DNA of 5,997 bases from assembly GCA_031289935.1 (NCBI GenBank), contig JAITON010000083.1, positions 1 through 5,997 on the forward strand, in the 5' to 3' direction. Below, piece after piece: positions 1 to 5,543 of the stretch (position 1 is its first letter; each line of letters starts with the position of its first letter). The notes beneath the pieces were generated by a model. That model was not told where the DNA came from. It ran no database searches and saw only the letters and a program-made list of their open reading frames with translations. The translations under genes and the position numbers were made by a program. The stretch is from Treponema sp. (GTDB lineage Bacteria > Spirochaetota > Spirochaetia > Treponematales > Breznakiellaceae).

Positions 1-519
1 CTTGCCGGTGAAACGGCCCGCCTGGAACCCGCCGCCGGGGGCGCCGCTGGCGGCAGCTTGCCCATCGAACCGGGGGCCGAGGTGCTGGCCGGCCCCTATG
101 GCCGCCGGGGACGGGTCCTCAGACAGGACCGTGGCAGCCCCGCCGCCTGGATCGTGGAAATCGGCTCCCTCAAAATGAGTTTCAGCGAGACGGAGCTCAG
201 GGCCCTGCCGCCGTCCCGGGAACCCCCCAAACCCCTGATCGCCGCAGTGGATCTTACCGGGGACCACCGCCCCCAGGCCAGGCTTACCCTGCGGGGTATG
301 CGGCTGGACGAGGCCCTGGAAGCCCTGGGGAAGCAGATTGACGCGGCAGTGCTCGGCGGCCTTGGCGAGTTTGCCGTGATCCACGGTAAGGGGGACGGTA
401 TCTTACAGAAGGGTGTCCACGATTTCCTCAAACAACAGAGCCAGGTAGCCGACTACTACTTTTCCCGCCCCGAACTGGGCGGTTTTGGCCGCACCGAAGT
501 AATCTTGAAACGCGAATAA
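1..519 (+). CDS. mutS2: MutS2 endonuclease, C-terminal part (KOW-like region and Smr domain), 5' end outside window
   Basis: The frame is open from the first base, and 172 residues are visible. Residues about 24-68 look like the small beta-barrel (KOW-like) segment found before the Smr domain in MutS2. Residues about 95-171 are an Smr domain, with LRGMR at 97-101, the helix DEALEAL, HGKGDGIL at 128-135 and a final strand TEVILKRE. In the family the Smr domain is a nuclease/nucleic-acid-binding module. MutS2 acts on branched DNA or recombination intermediates and, in some bacteria, on collided ribosomes. The MutS-like ATPase core must lie to the left of the window. Residues 10-20 are an Ala/Gly-rich linker encoded partly by GCCGCTGGCGGC, a motif that recurs elsewhere in this window. 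The gene ends with TAA, 8 bases before the stop of the convergent TM2 gene. A free-standing Smr protein is less likely because the KOW-like segment precedes the domain. Confidence 0.9.
   Translation, partial: LAGETARLEPAAGGAAGGSLPIEPGAEVLAGPYGRRGRVLRQDRGSPAAWIVEIGSLKMSFSETELRALPPSREPPKPLIAAVDLTGDHRPQARLTLRGMRLDEALEALGKQIDAAVLGGLGEFAVIHGKGDGILQKGVHDFLKQQSQVADYYFSRPELGGFGRTEVILKRE
43..54. repeat. GCCGCTGGCGGC palindromic motif in the MutS2 linker
   Basis: This 12-mer has 5-bp inverted arms around a TG centre and encodes part of the Ala/Gly linker of MutS2. The identical 12-mer lies in the rarA linker at 2351-2362, and its core GCTGGCGG occurs five times between 1181 and 1378. It could be chance, because Ala/Gly codons in G+C-rich DNA favour such strings. 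Membership of a dispersed repeat family is an inference. Confidence 0.35.
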
Positions 520-527
520 CGATACTA

Positions 528-1031
528 TCAGAAGTCCTCCAGGGGGGCGTCGCGGTCCATGAACTCCGGCAGGGTATAGACCAGGGTACCGGTTTTCCGC
601 ACCCGGATTTCGGCAAAACCCCTGGAAACCATGCTATCCAACTGTTTCCTGGCATCGTCCAGGGACAAATCAGCCTCCAGGGCCACCTCGGTAACCGTCA
701 GAATCCCCTTATTTTGCCTGCCCAGCCGGAGAATGTGGCGTTCGACGCTGTCCTTGGGCTTTGGACCATACGACTCATCCCAGCTGCTATTGATGTACCG
801 GCGGGATTGGGACTGGTTTGCGGCGTTCAGATACAGCGCGCTCTCCCAGTTCGCCTCCCGTACCTGCCGGGGCAGGGTAAAGAAGTCGTAGACCGCGCCG
901 ATCCCGGCCAGCCCTCCGGTACACATCCAAAGAAGCCCGGTGGGAACCTTCCCCAGGTAAAACCGATGGAGGCCCAGGAGGCCGCAGCCCGAAAACAACC
1001 AGAACAGATAGGCGATGCCAACACGTTTCAT
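528..1031 (-). CDS. TM2-domain membrane protein with C-terminal winged-helix-like domain
   Basis: The product is 167 residues if it starts at the ATG at 1031. Residues 1-55 form a TM2 domain: two hydrophobic segments (about 5-20 and 31-50) with the family motif GLHRFYLG at 20-27 in the turn and AVYDFFTLP at 46-54 after the second segment. Residues about 62-94 are a polar linker. Residues about 95-155 (VERHILRL, LTVTEVAL, SLDDARKQLDSMVSRGFAEI, then a beta pair ending VYTLPEF) have the helix-turn-helix plus wing pattern of a small winged-helix domain on the cytoplasmic side. The ATG at 1031 is preferred because TM2 proteins begin just before the first membrane helix. A TTG at 1124 would add 31 residues but has no ribosome-binding site. 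The start at 1031 also lacks a clear Shine-Dalgarno sequence. A promoter-like sequence immediately upstream suggests a leaderless message. The cellular role of TM2 proteins is poorly defined, so I assign no function beyond membrane location. Confidence 0.85.
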   Translation of the reverse strand: MKRVGIAYLFWLFSGCGLLGLHRFYLGKVPTGLLWMCTGGLAGIGAVYDFFTLPRQVREANWESALYLNAANQSQSRRYINSSWDESYGPKPKDSVERHILRLGRQNKGILTVTEVALEADLSLDDARKQLDSMVSRGFAEIRVRKTGTLVYTLPEFMDRDAPLEDF

Positions 1032-1037
1032 ACAGCA

Positions 1038-1066
1038 AGTATACCCTATTGATGAAACTTTGTCTC
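1038..1066 (-). promoter_or_regulatory. Sigma-70-like promoter for the TM2 gene, possibly leaderless
   Basis: On the minus strand, GAGACA (1066-1061) and TATACT (1043-1038) are separated by 17 bases. The -10 box matches five of six consensus positions and the -35 box four of six. Counting seven bases on from the last -10 base puts +1 at 1031, the A of the ATG. The absence of a Shine-Dalgarno sequence before that ATG fits a leaderless transcript. This is prediction from sequence only. Confidence 0.45.
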
Positions 1067-1150
1067 TAAGCTCCCGAAGAATCCGCTTCTCCAAGAGACT
1101 GAATACTGAGCACAAGCTCCCCAACAGGCGCTCAGGCAGGCCCCATACTC
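1067..1150. other. Unique-sequence part of the rarA/TM2 spacer, no gene seen
   Basis: This is the non-repetitive part of the 305-base gap between rarA and the TM2 gene. I see no credible coding region, RNA gene or U-tract terminator. An open frame from a TTG at 1124 runs through it into the TM2 gene, but its residues do not resemble a TM2 N-terminus and no ribosome-binding site precedes it. Confidence 0.5.
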
Positions 1151-1233
1151 GCGGCCCTGCGGCGGCCCTGCCGCAGCCCCGCTGGCGGTACCACCGTGCC
1201 CTGCGGCGGCCCCGCTGGCGGTACCACAGTGCG

Positions 1234-1259
1234 GCGTTACCGCAATGCTGCGGTAACGC
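1234..1259. repeat. Perfect 11-bp-stem hairpin in the rarA/TM2 spacer
   Basis: GCGTTACCGCA (1234-1244) and TGCGGTAACGC (1249-1259) are exact reverse complements around a four-base ATGC loop. The hairpin lies 77 bases beyond the rarA stop in the direction of rarA transcription. No run of T follows the stem on either strand, so it is not a canonical intrinsic terminator. It could still stall or protect the 3' end of the rarA message. A second, imperfect version with 6-bp arms (1338-1343 and 1351-1356) overlaps the rarA stop codon. Confidence 0.8.
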
Positions 1260-1336
1260 AAGACGGCCCCGCAGTGCTCTGTCGTGGCATCACAGTGCCC
1301 TGCGGTGGCGCCACAGTGCGGCGGTCCCGCAGCGCG

Positions 1337-3706
1337 TTACCGCAATGCTGGCGGTACTGCTGGCGGCCCCGCTGGCGGTACTGCCCTTAAAAGGAGGCTC
1401 TTCCAGGACCAGACCAGGGGCCCCTGCCGGGCCCGTTCCGTAAGCAATTCCCGGGCGGCCTTAAAACCGGCCTCACCCAGGGATTGGAGCGCCTCCCGGC
1501 CCCAGCTCGACCTCTCCCCGTCGAACCAGCCGGCAATGTCCCGGGGGCTGATGAGCCGCTCCTCCCGTTGTTCCTGTACCCTGATAGTCGTGCGAAAGCC
1601 CGCCCCGGCAAAGGCTCCCTCCAGAACCGCCGCATCCCAGGTCCACCAGCCGGATTTTTCCCCTGCCGGGCCGAGGGCCTGATAGAAGCGCGCTTCCGCA
1701 GCGGCCAGTTGGTCCGCAAGATCCCCGGCAACGCCCCCGGCAGCCCCGTCGGCACATTCCTCCCGGAGAATCCGGGATATCCGTTCCCCCAGGAGGGGCG
1801 GGGACTGGAGCAGAACCAGATCCCCCCCATCATCCAGAAGCGCTCTGGCGGATTGGGCAAAAGCGGCAAAGACGCCGGCCGGATCCTGCCCCCCGGCTCC
1901 CATGCCAAAGCCCCGGCGCCAGGGTTCCCGGGCGAAGATATGGTCGAAGCGGTTTGACGAAAAGATCTCCGCCGCCTCTTCGGGCCCTGGAAGCCCCGGT
2001 CCAGGATCGGCGGCGCTGCCGGCGGCGGCAAATACGGCGAGCTCAGGCTGTTCCGGCAAATCCAGCGCGGCGGCGAAACGGAGCAGCGCTTCCCGGGCAT
2101 CCTCCCGGTCTACCAGCCCCGCACAGAGGCCCTCGGGACAGCGGCGGAGGCTCTCCCAGAGGAGCAGGCCGTCGTTGGCCGCCGGGATCAGGACCCGGTC
2201 GTAGCGGGCGATTTGAGCCTGCCCCAGGATGGCGTCCCGGTCGGCGAGGAGCAGGGCGCTCCGTCCCGATTCCAGCCGCTTAAACCAGCCCTCTCTACCC
2301 TTGGACGAGGCCGACCAGGTGAGGATTTCCCCATCGGCGGTAGCAGCGCCGCCGCTGGCGGCGCCATCTCCCATGACCACCGCCCCCTGGATTTCCCGTT
2401 TCCGCTGGACCTCCTCCCGGATCTTCCCCTCGTAGCCCACCGCCGAAGGCGCGTAGAAGGTCTTTCCCCGCAGGGCCGTGGGCAGGTATTGCTGGGCCGC
2501 CCAGTGGTCCCGGTAGGCGTGGGGGTAGATGTAGCCCGCCCCATGGCCGAAGCTTTCGGCATCCCGGCTCGACTCCCGGAGGTGATTCGGCACCTCGGCG
2601 TCTTCGCGGTCCACTTCTTTGAGGGCATCAAAAAAAGCCATGGCGGAATTGGACTTGGGGGCCGTGGCCAGGTAGAGGCAGGCCTGGGCCAGGGGGAAGT
2701 TGCCCTCGGGAAAGCCGATCCGCTCAAAGGCCTCCGCACAGGCCACCACCAGCTCAATTGCATGGGGGTCCGCCAGGCCCACGTCCTCGCTGGCCAGGAT
2801 GATCATCCGGCGGAAGATAAAACTGGGAGATTCCCCGGCGCGGACCATTTTGGCCAGCCAGTAGAGGGCCGCATCGGGGTCGCTCCCCCGGACGCTCTTG
2901 ATAAAGGCGCTGATCGTATCAAAGTGATAGTCCCCGTCCCGGTCGTAGAGCACCGCCCGCCGCTGGATGCTCTCCTCGGCGGCCTCCATACTGATGCGGA
3001 TTTCCGCGTTCTCTTCGGGGGGCCAGTGGGGCGGGGTGGTTTCTATCGCCAGTTCCAGCGCGTTGAGGAGGCTGCGGGCGTCTCCCCCGGCCACCTCCAC
3101 CAGGTGTTCCAGGGCGCTGGCCTCAAAAACCAGCTTCCACCGGCCATAGCCCCGTTCTTTGTCCGCCAGAGCCCGGCGGGCGGTTTTCATCAGGCTCTCC
3201 GCGTCCAGGGGCTTGAGCTGGAAGATCCGGCTCCGGCTGACCAGAGCGCGGTTGACTTCGAAAAAGGGATTTTCCGTGGTGGCCCCGATGAGGATCACCG
3301 TGCCGTTTTCCACCCAGGGGAGCAGGGCGTCCTGTTGGGCCTTGTTCCAGCGGTGCACTTCGTCCACAAAGAGGATGGTCCGCTGCCCGTAGAGCCGCTG
3401 CCGCTCATCGGAGCGATCTATGGCTTCCCGAATATCCTTGATGCCCGCCAGCACCGCATTGAGGCTTTCGAAGTTGGCCCGTGTTGTGTTGGCGATAACC
3501 CGGGCCAGGCTCGTCTTGCCCGTGCCCGGGGGCCCGTAGAAGATGACCGAGGAGAGCCGGTCCGCCTGAATCGCCCGCCGGAGCAGCCTCCCGGGCCCCA
3601 CGATGTGGTCCTGGCCGATAACATCGTCCAGGGTCTGGGGCCGCATCCGGTCCGCCAGGGGGCCGTCCCTGATGCCGCTCCCGGCGGCGTTGAAAAGCTC
3701 ATCCAA
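1337..3706 (-). CDS. rarA: RarA (MgsA) AAA+ ATPase fused to a methyltransferase-like C-terminal domain
   Basis: The product is 789 residues, against roughly 430-450 for ordinary RarA. Residues 1-440 are a full RarA: Walker A GPPGTGKTS at 58-66, Walker B ILFVDEVH at 111-118, sensor-1-like GATTENP at 141-147, an SRSR arginine-finger region at 157-160, and sensor-2-type GGDARSLLNALE at 207-218. The C-terminal tetramerisation domain follows (RDGDYHFDTISAFIKS from 256, SEDVGLADP at 306-314, GYIYPHAYRDHW at 391-402). In the family this clamp-loader-like ATPase acts at stalled forks with single-strand-binding protein. A Gly/Ala linker (447-460) leads to a second domain (about 470-773). Its segment VLIPAANDGLLLWESL sits where a SAM-methyltransferase glycine loop would be but lacks GxGxG, and FDHIFAREPWRR and GGDLVLLQSP fit later strands. 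RarA fusions with an uncharacterised C-terminal domain are known in other bacteria. The TTG start at 3706 fits the RarA N-terminus MDELFNAA. The last 15 residues come from the repeat tract. Confidence 0.93.
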   Translation of the reverse strand: MDELFNAAGSGIRDGPLADRMRPQTLDDVIGQDHIVGPGRLLRRAIQADRLSSVIFYGPPGTGKTSLARVIANTTRANFESLNAVLAGIKDIREAIDRSDERQRLYGQRTILFVDEVHRWNKAQQDALLPWVENGTVILIGATTENPFFEVNRALVSRSRIFQLKPLDAESLMKTARRALADKERGYGRWKLVFEASALEHLVEVAGGDARSLLNALELAIETTPPHWPPEENAEIRISMEAAEESIQRRAVLYDRDGDYHFDTISAFIKSVRGSDPDAALYWLAKMVRAGESPSFIFRRMIILASEDVGLADPHAIELVVACAEAFERIGFPEGNFPLAQACLYLATAPKSNSAMAFFDALKEVDREDAEVPNHLRESSRDAESFGHGAGYIYPHAYRDHWAAQQYLPTALRGKTFYAPSAVGYEGKIREEVQRKREIQGAVVMGDGAASGGAATADGEILTWSASSKGREGWFKRLESGRSALLLADRDAILGQAQIARYDRVLIPAANDGLLLWESLRRCPEGLCAGLVDREDAREALLRFAAALDLPEQPELAVFAAAGSAADPGPGLPGPEEAAEIFSSNRFDHIFAREPWRRGFGMGAGGQDPAGVFAAFAQSARALLDDGGDLVLLQSPPLLGERISRILREECADGAAGGVAGDLADQLAAAEARFYQALGPAGEKSGWWTWDAAVLEGAFAGAGFRTTIRVQEQREERLISPRDIAGWFDGERSSWGREALQSLGEAGFKAARELLTERARQGPLVWSWKSLLLRAVPPAGPPAVPPALR
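1347..1384. repeat. Three tandem 12-bp units in the 3' end of rarA
   Basis: GCTGGCGG starts at 1347, 1359 and 1371, each followed by TACT or CCCC, giving an exact 12-base period. The 14-mer GCTGGCGGTACTGC is found at 1347-1360 and 1371-1384. Read on the minus strand in the rarA frame, the units encode VPPA, GPPA and VPPA. They are part of the larger mosaic tract and lengthen the protein. Confidence 0.85.
2350..2363. repeat. Palindromic GCCGCTGGCGGC motif in the RarA interdomain linker
   Basis: The 12-mer at 2351-2362 is identical to the one in mutS2 at 43-54. Here the inverted arms are 6 bp (2350-2355 and 2358-2363) around TG. It encodes the GAASGGAA stretch, about residues 448-455, exactly between the RarA part and the extra C-terminal domain. 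Its core matches the repeats at 1181-1378. A shared origin is inferred, and compositional coincidence remains possible. Confidence 0.35.
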
Positions 3707-3717
3707 GACCGGCCCCT
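3704..3717 (-). promoter_or_regulatory. Weak ribosome-binding site and TTG start of rarA overlapping the lipoprotein stop
   Basis: On the minus strand AGGGG (3717-3713) is followed by six bases and then TTG (3706-3704). The lipoprotein TAG stop (3718-3716) overlaps this site, so ribosomes ending the lipoprotein are positioned to start rarA. An ATG two bases into the second codon is out of frame and cannot make RarA, which supports the TTG. Confidence 0.5.
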
Positions 3718-4894
3718 ATTTGGGCTCTATGCCCCAGGTTCCGCTTCTTAGGGACCAGGTTCCGCTTCTTAGGGACCAGAGCCCCTTCTGTTGAGTGGAG
3801 GCAAAGACCGTACCGTCGGAAGCCTGGAAAATACTCGTCAGGGACCGGATCCCCAGGGAAATATCATAGGCCGCCTGCTTGTCGTTCGTAATGGTAGAAG
3901 TTTCTTCATCACCGGGATCACCGGGGTCCAGAAGATCGCTAGTGAAGTCCAGCCCTCCTGCGCTAATCGGCAACTCATAATACCCGTAGAAGAGATAGGT
4001 AGCGGAAGACGCATTCCCCCTGCCGATAAGCAGCAAGGTTTCAGTAGAGCTGCTGTTCTTCCAGACCGTTAACGCGGGGGTAAAAACCACCGCGTACTCT
4101 TCTTTGGATATAGGGGTCCCGCTGTTGGGAATTTGCCAGATGGTCCCGTTGGAGGCCGTCGCCACCAGATTGGACCCCACCTGCGCAAAGGCGATAAAAT
4201 CCCCGGCATCCGCGCTGTCGTCTACGGTCGTGGGGCTTGCCAAACTCGCAGCGCTCGAGTACTGTATCCCCCCGCCGGTTACAGATATATAGTAGTTGCT
4301 CTCGAAATATGCGGCCGCCAGGAGGAGGCCGTCGCCTGTAGTGGTCCCGCTGGACACTATGGCGGTGGGCGAAAGGCTATTCCCGGTAGTATCGGTGTAG
4401 AGAACTGCGTACACCGCCGCGTCTCCGGTGTCCTGCTTCCGCCCCCCGGCAAATAGGGCCACTGGGCTGGTGGTTCCCACGCCGAAAATCGATTGCAGCT
4501 CATAACTGGTGCCATTGCTCACCGGCTGCCAATCGGTACTAGGACTAGTCACCATATCCTGCCGGTAGAGTAGCCGTTCAGAAGCGTCATTTTCCACGAG
4601 CGCATAGAGGTAGTCTCCCGCTGCGGCGATATCCCGGACATAGCCCGAGGGCTTAGAGACCACCGACCATACGCTGCTGCTATACTTCCAGATGCCGCGG
4701 GGATTGGCCACATACATATCGTCCCCGATACCGGCCATCTTGCTCGGGTGTCCCGAAACCAGAGGGTCCACCGGCGGCTGTTCCTGGGAAACGTAATAGA
4801 AGACCGGGTCCTGATTGCAGGAAACCAGCAGGGCCCCCAGGCCGGCGAGGAGGAGGCCGAGACCCAACCGCATACTTATGTGTATTCTGTTCAT
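3716..4894 (-). CDS. Lipoprotein with beta-propeller-like repeats
   Basis: The product is 392 residues. The N-terminus is a lipoprotein signal: basic MNRIHISMR, hydrophobic LGLGLLLAGLGALLV and the lipobox LVSC with cysteine 26, so the mature protein should be lipid-anchored in the envelope. The mature part is rich in Ser, Thr, Gly and Tyr. It shows several loosely repeated blades: MAGIGDDMYVAN about 53-64, VRDIAAAGDYLYALV about 86-100, FIAFAQVGSNLVATASNGTIWQI about 233-255 and SLTSIFQASDGTVFAS about 351-366. Such spacing of short beta strands resembles a beta-propeller, but I do not recognise a named family. A DPGDPGDEET stretch at 323-332 may be a loop. The C-terminus carries WSLRSGT twice through a 21-bp duplication. 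I chose the ATG at 4894, eight bases after AGGA. ATGs at 4897 and 4903 are alternatives, while the frame up to 5032 only overlaps the upstream gene. The gene sits between a beta-barrel gene and rarA with almost no spacing. Confidence 0.8.
   Translation of the reverse strand: MNRIHISMRLGLGLLLAGLGALLVSCNQDPVFYYVSQEQPPVDPLVSGHPSKMAGIGDDMYVANPRGIWKYSSSVWSVVSKPSGYVRDIAAAGDYLYALVENDASERLLYRQDMVTSPSTDWQPVSNGTSYELQSIFGVGTTSPVALFAGGRKQDTGDAAVYAVLYTDTTGNSLSPTAIVSSGTTTGDGLLLAAAYFESNYYISVTGGGIQYSSAASLASPTTVDDSADAGDFIAFAQVGSNLVATASNGTIWQIPNSGTPISKEEYAVVFTPALTVWKNSSSTETLLLIGRGNASSATYLFYGYYELPISAGGLDFTSDLLDPGDPGDEETSTITNDKQAAYDISLGIRSLTSIFQASDGTVFASTQQKGLWSLRSGTWSLRSGTWGIEPK
3734..3779. repeat. 21-bp in-frame tandem duplication at the lipoprotein C-terminus
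   Basis: Two identical 21-base copies lie at 3734-3754 and 3755-3775, and the first four bases of a third follow at 3776-3779. Because 21 is a multiple of three, the reading frame is kept and the protein carries WSLRSGT twice before its last six residues. The perfect identity points to a recent slippage or unequal-crossover event, or to an assembly artefact. Confidence 0.95.
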
Positions 4895-4906
4895 CATGTG
4901 CATCCT
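4895..4906 (-). promoter_or_regulatory. Ribosome-binding site of the lipoprotein gene embedded in the beta-barrel stop codon
   Basis: On the minus strand AGGA (4906-4903) overlaps the TAG stop (4907-4905) of the beta-barrel gene and precedes ATGs at 4897 and 4894 by five and eight bases. The arrangement predicts translational coupling. The ten bases ATTTTTAGGA here (4912-4903) are identical to those before the beta-barrel gene (5560-5551). Confidence 0.55.
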
Positions 4907-5543
4907 AAAAATGATAGTGGGCGCTGAGAGTGAGTTCCAAAAAATGGCCGTCCATGTTCTGGGATGGTACACTGGTCCATTGGGGAACCCACCACCAGCC
5001 CGCGTTAATTCCCACGGACCAATCCAGGTCAAAACGCCAGAAGACCCCTACCTGGGGTTTGACAAAGAGGCCAAAATAGTTCCAGCTCAGCAGAGATTGA
5101 ATGTTAAAACCTACCGTCAGGGAGAAGGGAATTTCGATAGGCCCCGCCACAAATTGATAGCCCAGCCGGGCGCCTATGGGAACCATAAACAGGGTGTTTC
5201 CCGAGATGGTCCGCATGAACATCCCTTCAAATTCCCCGCCCACAAACCAGCCGGAGGTAAAGAAGTAATCAACCCCCAGGCCGCCCATGAATCCCAGTTT
5301 TAGTTTGTCAACAGGCCCGGGTTCTCCCCCGGTATTGACCAGGAAAAGCGGGAAATTCACTCCCAGGTTGAGATTAAGGGTAATATCTCCGGCGGAATAG
5401 AGATCCGATGCCGGAGCTTCCCAGTCCGGTTCCTCGGGCATATCCCCCTGGCCGCCTTCTTCCTGGGCAAGGGCCTGGAAACCGGTACCCAGTAAAAGCA
5501 TCATCAACAGGACGGAAAAACCGCCCTTCCTGCACATAGCCAT
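4905..5543 (-). CDS. Outer-membrane beta-barrel protein
   Basis: The product is 212 residues. Residues 1-26 are a signal peptide (MAMCRKGGFS, hydrophobic VLLMMLLLGTGFQ, ALA before Q27). Residues 27-46 are an acidic, proline-containing stretch. From about 53 there are alternating hydrophobic strands with aromatic girdle residues: DITLNLNLGVNFPLFL, LGFMGGLGVDYFF, GWFVGGEFEGMFM, VPIGARLGYQF, FSLTVGFNIQ, FVKPQVGVFWRF, WSVGINAGWWW and FLELTLSAHYHF. That is about eight strands. The protein ends in phenylalanine, the usual BAM-recognition residue of outer-membrane barrels. Size and strand count fit small OmpW-like barrels, and Treponema has a TP0733-type family of this kind. I cannot confirm membership, and the substrate, if any, is unknown. 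The start is fixed by AGGAG six bases before the ATG at 5543. The stop overlaps the ribosome-binding site of the lipoprotein gene, suggesting the two work together in the envelope. Confidence 0.82.
   Translation of the reverse strand: MAMCRKGGFSVLLMMLLLGTGFQALAQEEGGQGDMPEEPDWEAPASDLYSAGDITLNLNLGVNFPLFLVNTGGEPGPVDKLKLGFMGGLGVDYFFTSGWFVGGEFEGMFMRTISGNTLFMVPIGARLGYQFVAGPIEIPFSLTVGFNIQSLLSWNYFGLFVKPQVGVFWRFDLDWSVGINAGWWWVPQWTSVPSQNMDGHFLELTLSAHYHF

Larger units (their letters stand above)
1151..1384. repeat. Mosaic of short direct and inverted repeats between rarA and the TM2 gene
   Basis: Several words recur in rearranged order. CGGCCCTGC occurs at 1152 and 1163. GCCCCGCTGGCGGTACCAC occurs at 1176-1194 and 1209-1227, with a 16-base copy at 1366-1381. 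GTGCCCTGCGG occurs at 1196 and 1295. CACAGTGC occurs at 1225, 1291 and 1312, with 12 bases shared between the 1225 and 1312 copies. GCGTTACCGCAATGCTG occurs at 1234-1250 and 1334-1350. Many of the words are palindromic or near-palindromic (GGTACC, GGCGCC, CCGCTGGCGG). The pattern suggests repeated duplication and shuffling of a palindromic unit. No transposase, clear target duplication or terminal inverted repeat is visible. The tract continues into the last codons of rarA. Confidence 0.85.

Noticed and set aside
1234..1259. An intrinsic terminator for rarA.
   Set aside because: The stem is strong but neither strand has a T-run after it, so it is listed as a hairpin only.
1046..1261. A minus-strand 71-codon frame with a Gly/Thr/Ala-rich start inside the repeats.
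   Set aside because: It has no ribosome-binding site and reads from repeat units into unique sequence of different character. It is useful only for comparing what the repeats would encode.
1151..1384. A CRISPR array.
   Set aside because: Repeat words are short, of unequal spacing and in changing order. There are no uniform unique spacers and no cas genes nearby.
1015..1443. A plus-strand frame of 142 codons across the spacer repeats.
   Set aside because: The translation is repetitive Arg/Pro/Ala/Trp sequence produced by the repeats, with no ribosome-binding site or domain. It also overlaps both flanking genes in antisense.
2213..3751. A 512-codon open frame on the plus strand, antisense to rarA.
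   Set aside because: It is the shadow of the strongly G+C-biased third codon positions of rarA. Its translation shows no domain, whereas the minus-strand frame has every RarA motif.
4895..5032. An N-terminal extension of the lipoprotein to an ATG at 5032.
   Set aside because: The extra residues come from the antiphase reading of the beta-barrel gene and would bury the lipoprotein signal. A ribosome-binding site sits next to the ATGs at 4897 and 4894.
4815..5303. A plus-strand frame of 162 codons across the lipoprotein and beta-barrel junction.
   Set aside because: It is antisense to two well-supported exported proteins, has no domain, and contains typical shadow composition.
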